A stretch of 64,000 bases of DNA, taken from contig NC_089036.1 of assembly GCF_034140825.1 (NCBI RefSeq), forward strand, positions 6,791,001 to 6,855,000, in the 5' to 3' direction. This DNA comes from Oryza sativa Japonica Group (lineage: Eukaryota > Streptophyta > Magnoliopsida > Poales > Poaceae). How positions within the stretch are numbered: position 1 is the stretch's first letter; each line of letters starts with the position of its first letter. The position numbers and the translations under genes were made by a program. The notes under the pieces were generated by a model, which saw only the letters and a program-made list of their open reading frames with translations, searched no databases and had not been told where the DNA came from. Below, in pieces: positions 61,031 through 64,000 of this stretch.

Positions 61031-61215
61031 GGTTAGAAACGAAGATAGAGACCAGGGATTATATGGTATGTTAATAAATAAGTAGAAAATATATGAGGAA
61101 ATTTATAATATGATAGAGAAAATGACCATGCGTTGCAACGGTTAAAAATGGTTTTGGTGGAAAGGTCATTCCTTACTTCCTTTTTCGCCCCAACCTAGTC
61201 CGATATTTCCCTATG

Positions 61216-61442
61216 CTCGGAGTGTCTCTTCTTGGCTCAACGTACCATTGAAGCTGCAGACTCTGCTCAACCTATCGAAAACATTCCCGTGGCCAAGTCA
61301 GAGCCGATCCTCCCCATCCATTCCATCTATACTCGGAGTGTCTCTTCTTGGCTCAACGTACCAGTGAAGCTGCAGACTCGGCTCAACCTATCGAAAACAT
61401 TCCCGTGGCCAAGTCGGAGCCGATCCTCCCCATCCATTCCAG
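61216..61442. repeat. Tandem duplication, 116-bp unit
   Basis: 'ctcggagtgtctcttcttgg' through 'ctccccatccattcca' is repeated with three or four substitutions. The period is not a multiple of three and the open frame across it uses different frames of the two copies, which argues against coding. Just upstream, 'ccatgcgttgcaacgg' (about 61127) resembles a Helitron 3' end on the minus strand. Confidence 0.92.
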
Positions 61443-61952
61443 TTCAATATTTGTTGATCTCCCAAAATTGGTTGAGGGATTGTGATTACTCCATATTCCT
61501 CTTTATGTTTTTTATCAAAATCATATCGAATATGCAAAACTCATGATAAAAACAAATACTATTAAATGGAAATTAAATCCGATGAATTAAAGTTGAATTG
61601 AAACTGGCAACAGATGGGATGATTGCACAAGAGCTTAATCTGGCCCTGGATGGCGGCTAGCATTCTTCTTTCGTAATCATTTTATTTGATGTGATCTAAC
61701 GGGAATGATCCCAGCCGTGCTCCCAAAAGACTGTTACCTTAGTAATACACAAAAAATACTATGGATACTTTTTTATTGTAAAAAGAAAATTGAGATTTGC
61801 AACAGATTTGCAACAGGATAGTGTGTACGATCGTGCGAAATTTCATCTCAAAACACGTAATGATAACCAAAAAAAAATCTATCTAAAAATACACCTACAT
61901 ATTTTTAGGTGAAAATATATTAAATGTCATTATAGTATAAATTTGGTGTAAT

Positions 61953-62469
61953 TACATAGAGTGAAGTACATGGGCGGCCTCTAAATTTGTGCGGGTGTAT
62001 CGTCTAGATTCCTAAACTCCCAAAATACATTTTTGGGTCCCTGAACTTGTCATGAGTGTCATATAGGTCTAAATAGGTTCTAACCCGCTCCATGCGCTGA
62101 CGTGGCATTGCCACGGTGACGTCTGCGTGTGAGTGGAATCCACATGTCAAGCATATATAAAAAAAATAAAAAACTACATTTTCTCCTCTTAGGTAGTCAT
62201 GAAAAAAATGATAAAAATTCTAAGGTAGAGAGGAGAAAATATGTTATTTTTAATTTTATTTTTTCTATGTGACTGAAACATGGATCCGGCTAACACGTAG
62301 GTACTACCATGGCATGCTACATCAGCGCATGAAGCAGGTTGGAGCTCATTTGCACCTATATGACACGCAAGACAAGTTCAGGACCCGAAAATGTATTTCG
62401 AAAGTTTAGAGACCTAAGTGATACACCCGCGCGAGTTAAGGAATCGCTCGTGCACTTCACTTATGTGTA
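61953..62469. mobile_element. Long-TIR (MULE-like) element
   Basis: The left 120 bp ('gtgaagtacatgggcggcct', 'gcgggtgtatc', 'aatacatttttgggtccctg', 'aacttgtc', 'gtcatatagg') reappear as the reverse complement at the right end (about 62350-62469). The centre holds a second inverted pair ('attttctcctct' and 'agaggagaaaat'). No coding content; no clear 9-bp target duplication. Confidence 0.65.
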
Positions 62470-62762
62470 AGTTGGATGTTAGTTAATAATAAAAATAGGT
62501 ACTCCTTCCATCTATTTTTGATAGTCATATTTCATCTTGGCACACAGATCAAGGATATTTAAACATGCTACTAGTTATTCTTCGTAAACAAGCGATACAT
62601 TAATATTTACATTTCTCGATGCCTATGTAGCCAATCTTGTGTGGAGGAATGAAGAGTCACGCATTAAATCCGAGAAAGTCATTAAAATGATATGTTGTTG
62701 AATTGAAATATGCCTATCAAAAATAAAATTTTCAGATTTGGAAATATGCATATAAGTATATG
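62470..62762. other. AT-rich spacer
   Basis: No gene or repeat ends recognised. Confidence 0.4.
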
Positions 62763-62846
62763 AGGGAATAGTTGCTTAGTTGGTATGTGCGAATTGCGAT
62801 GGCTTGTACGGCATAGTTCACGGGTTCGATTCCCCTGTCTCCCCGC
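62763..62846 (+). pseudogene. tRNA-like remnant
   Basis: A D-arm-like 'gcttagttggtatgtgc' and a T-arm 'cgggttcgattcccctg' are 40 bp apart, and a weak acceptor pairing of 'gaggga' with 'tctcccc' closes them. The anticodon arm is not convincing. It reads as a decayed tRNA or an inserted organellar tRNA fragment. Confidence 0.35.
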
Positions 62847-64000
62847 TGCTACTTGTGTTTTTTTTTTCCTCGTATAGCACGGATCTTGAGGCTAATTGAT
62901 GTTCCAAAAATCATCATATTTTTTTTCCAAACAATCTATCACCAATTATTTAGCAACTCCGGAAAAGAAACAAAAATCATGCATGAACAATGTTGAAAAG
63001 AACTACTCCCTCCAACCCATCCAACAATATAAGCATTTCAATTTTGTCGAAGAATATAAAGCATTCCTACACTACTATTTGTCGCATCAATCACCTCTCA
63101 TTTAAAATCCTGTCATCTTATCCCCGATTAGCTCCCCACCCCCATTGATCCCTAATTAAATAAGGGGCCCTAAAGTTTTTTTTTTACCTTAGCCTTAATT
63201 CTTGCTAAACAACATAACAATGTTTATATTGTTGAATGGACGCAGTAAAGTACCAATGCAAACAAAATTCTGCCTCTTCTTTTTTTTTTTTATCTTTTTT
63301 ACAATGTATATTTAAGTTAACACATCTCTCTCTCTCTCTCTCCCCCCTAAACAGAAAGCAATCATTTGATAACACTGTTGTGCATTGGAGCACGATAGCA
63401 CTAGAATTGTTCTCATAATATAATAAAAACAAGCAGGTTATATAATTTATCAACAATGCAAAATGGGGTCTTAGCAAACACCCCATAAAATTTAGAAGAA
63501 AGAAAAAGTAAATGGACTTGATTCCCTGAATGATGCCTCGAATGGTGTTACAGGAATGACCTGATTTAATAAAGGAACCATGTTTTCCTTTTACTTCAGC
63601 CTTGTAATTCTCTTTATTTTCTTAATAAATTTAGCCTTGACCGGTCCGGTGGAAAAAAAAAAGAGGAATAGATTGCTAACTGAGGTTGACAGATAGATGC
63701 AAACACGACTAATCCACAAGCGACAATATAGCAAGGTCACCTTTGGTAATATATCTCCATGGTAGAAGTTAGCAGACAAATAAGTTTTAATAATTCAAGA
63801 TGCAAAAAGTAGCAACAGCCAATTGAACATTATCTCAGCAGGATGCCAAAGCGGTTACCATATGAACTTCATATAAGTGGACTGACAGTTAGGACATAGG
63901 TTACTCCAAGCAACTAATGTCGGTTCAATTTTACCCCACCCCACAATCTTTAATCAAACAGAGAAGATTTACACCACGACCCATAATATTCAACAAGACA
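62847..64000. other. Spacer to the window end
   Basis: Contains T-rich runs and a (CT)n tract at 63326-63345. No gene, RNA or element ends recognised. Confidence 0.4.

Noticed and set aside
61232-61546. 104-residue frame as a gene
   Set aside because: It crosses a 116-bp tandem duplication in two different frames, so it is not coding.

Overview
The window is plant nuclear DNA and reads as rice (Oryza). Genes are split by many short introns, coding 5' ends are GC-rich while introns and spacers are AT-rich, and Tourist, Stowaway, Helitron and Mutator-like short elements of the kinds typical of grasses sit between the genes. A MAX1-type cytochrome P450 close to a cysteine synthase recalls the rice chromosome 6 CYP711A6 neighbourhood. 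That placement is from memory and was not checked.

Layout. 1-11 kb: a locally duplicated region holding a truncated copy (460-1212) and an intact eight-exon chimeric gene (CDS 6792-10923). In the intact gene a DUF4283-like retroelement-derived N-terminus is spliced in frame to a degenerate eIF4A-like helicase. One intron carries a long fold-back made from the gene's own last exon. 11-17 kb: spacer with an orphan CpG-rich block, one solo LTR, microsatellites and MITEs. 17.4-21.1 kb (minus): a two-RRM glycine-rich hnRNP gene. 21.3-23.3 kb: LINE remnant and a Pack-MULE-like element carrying a cold-shock/zinc-knuckle gene fragment. 23.9-26.8 kb (plus): peptidase M50B-like membrane protein. 26.8-31.3 kb: MITE-rich spacer. 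31.5-34.7 kb (plus): CREC-type multi-EF-hand protein of the secretory pathway. 35.7-38.0 kb (minus): CYP711A/MAX1 P450, convergent with the EF-hand gene. 38-43.4 kb: long spacer without a recognised gene. 44.5-46.7 kb (plus): cysteine synthase-like PLP enzyme. 48.0-51.1 kb (plus): LRR receptor kinase. 51-64 kb: gene-poor, repeat-rich DNA (Helitrons, Stowaways, tandem duplications, a long-TIR element, a tRNA-like remnant).

The six well-formed host genes show no pathway link to each other; this is an ordinary euchromatic gene mix. Exon models were built by hand from GT/GC-AG sites, reading-frame phase and family conservation. All six, and the chimera, give one continuous frame. The most unusual part is the chimeric gene with its self-complementary intronic hairpin.
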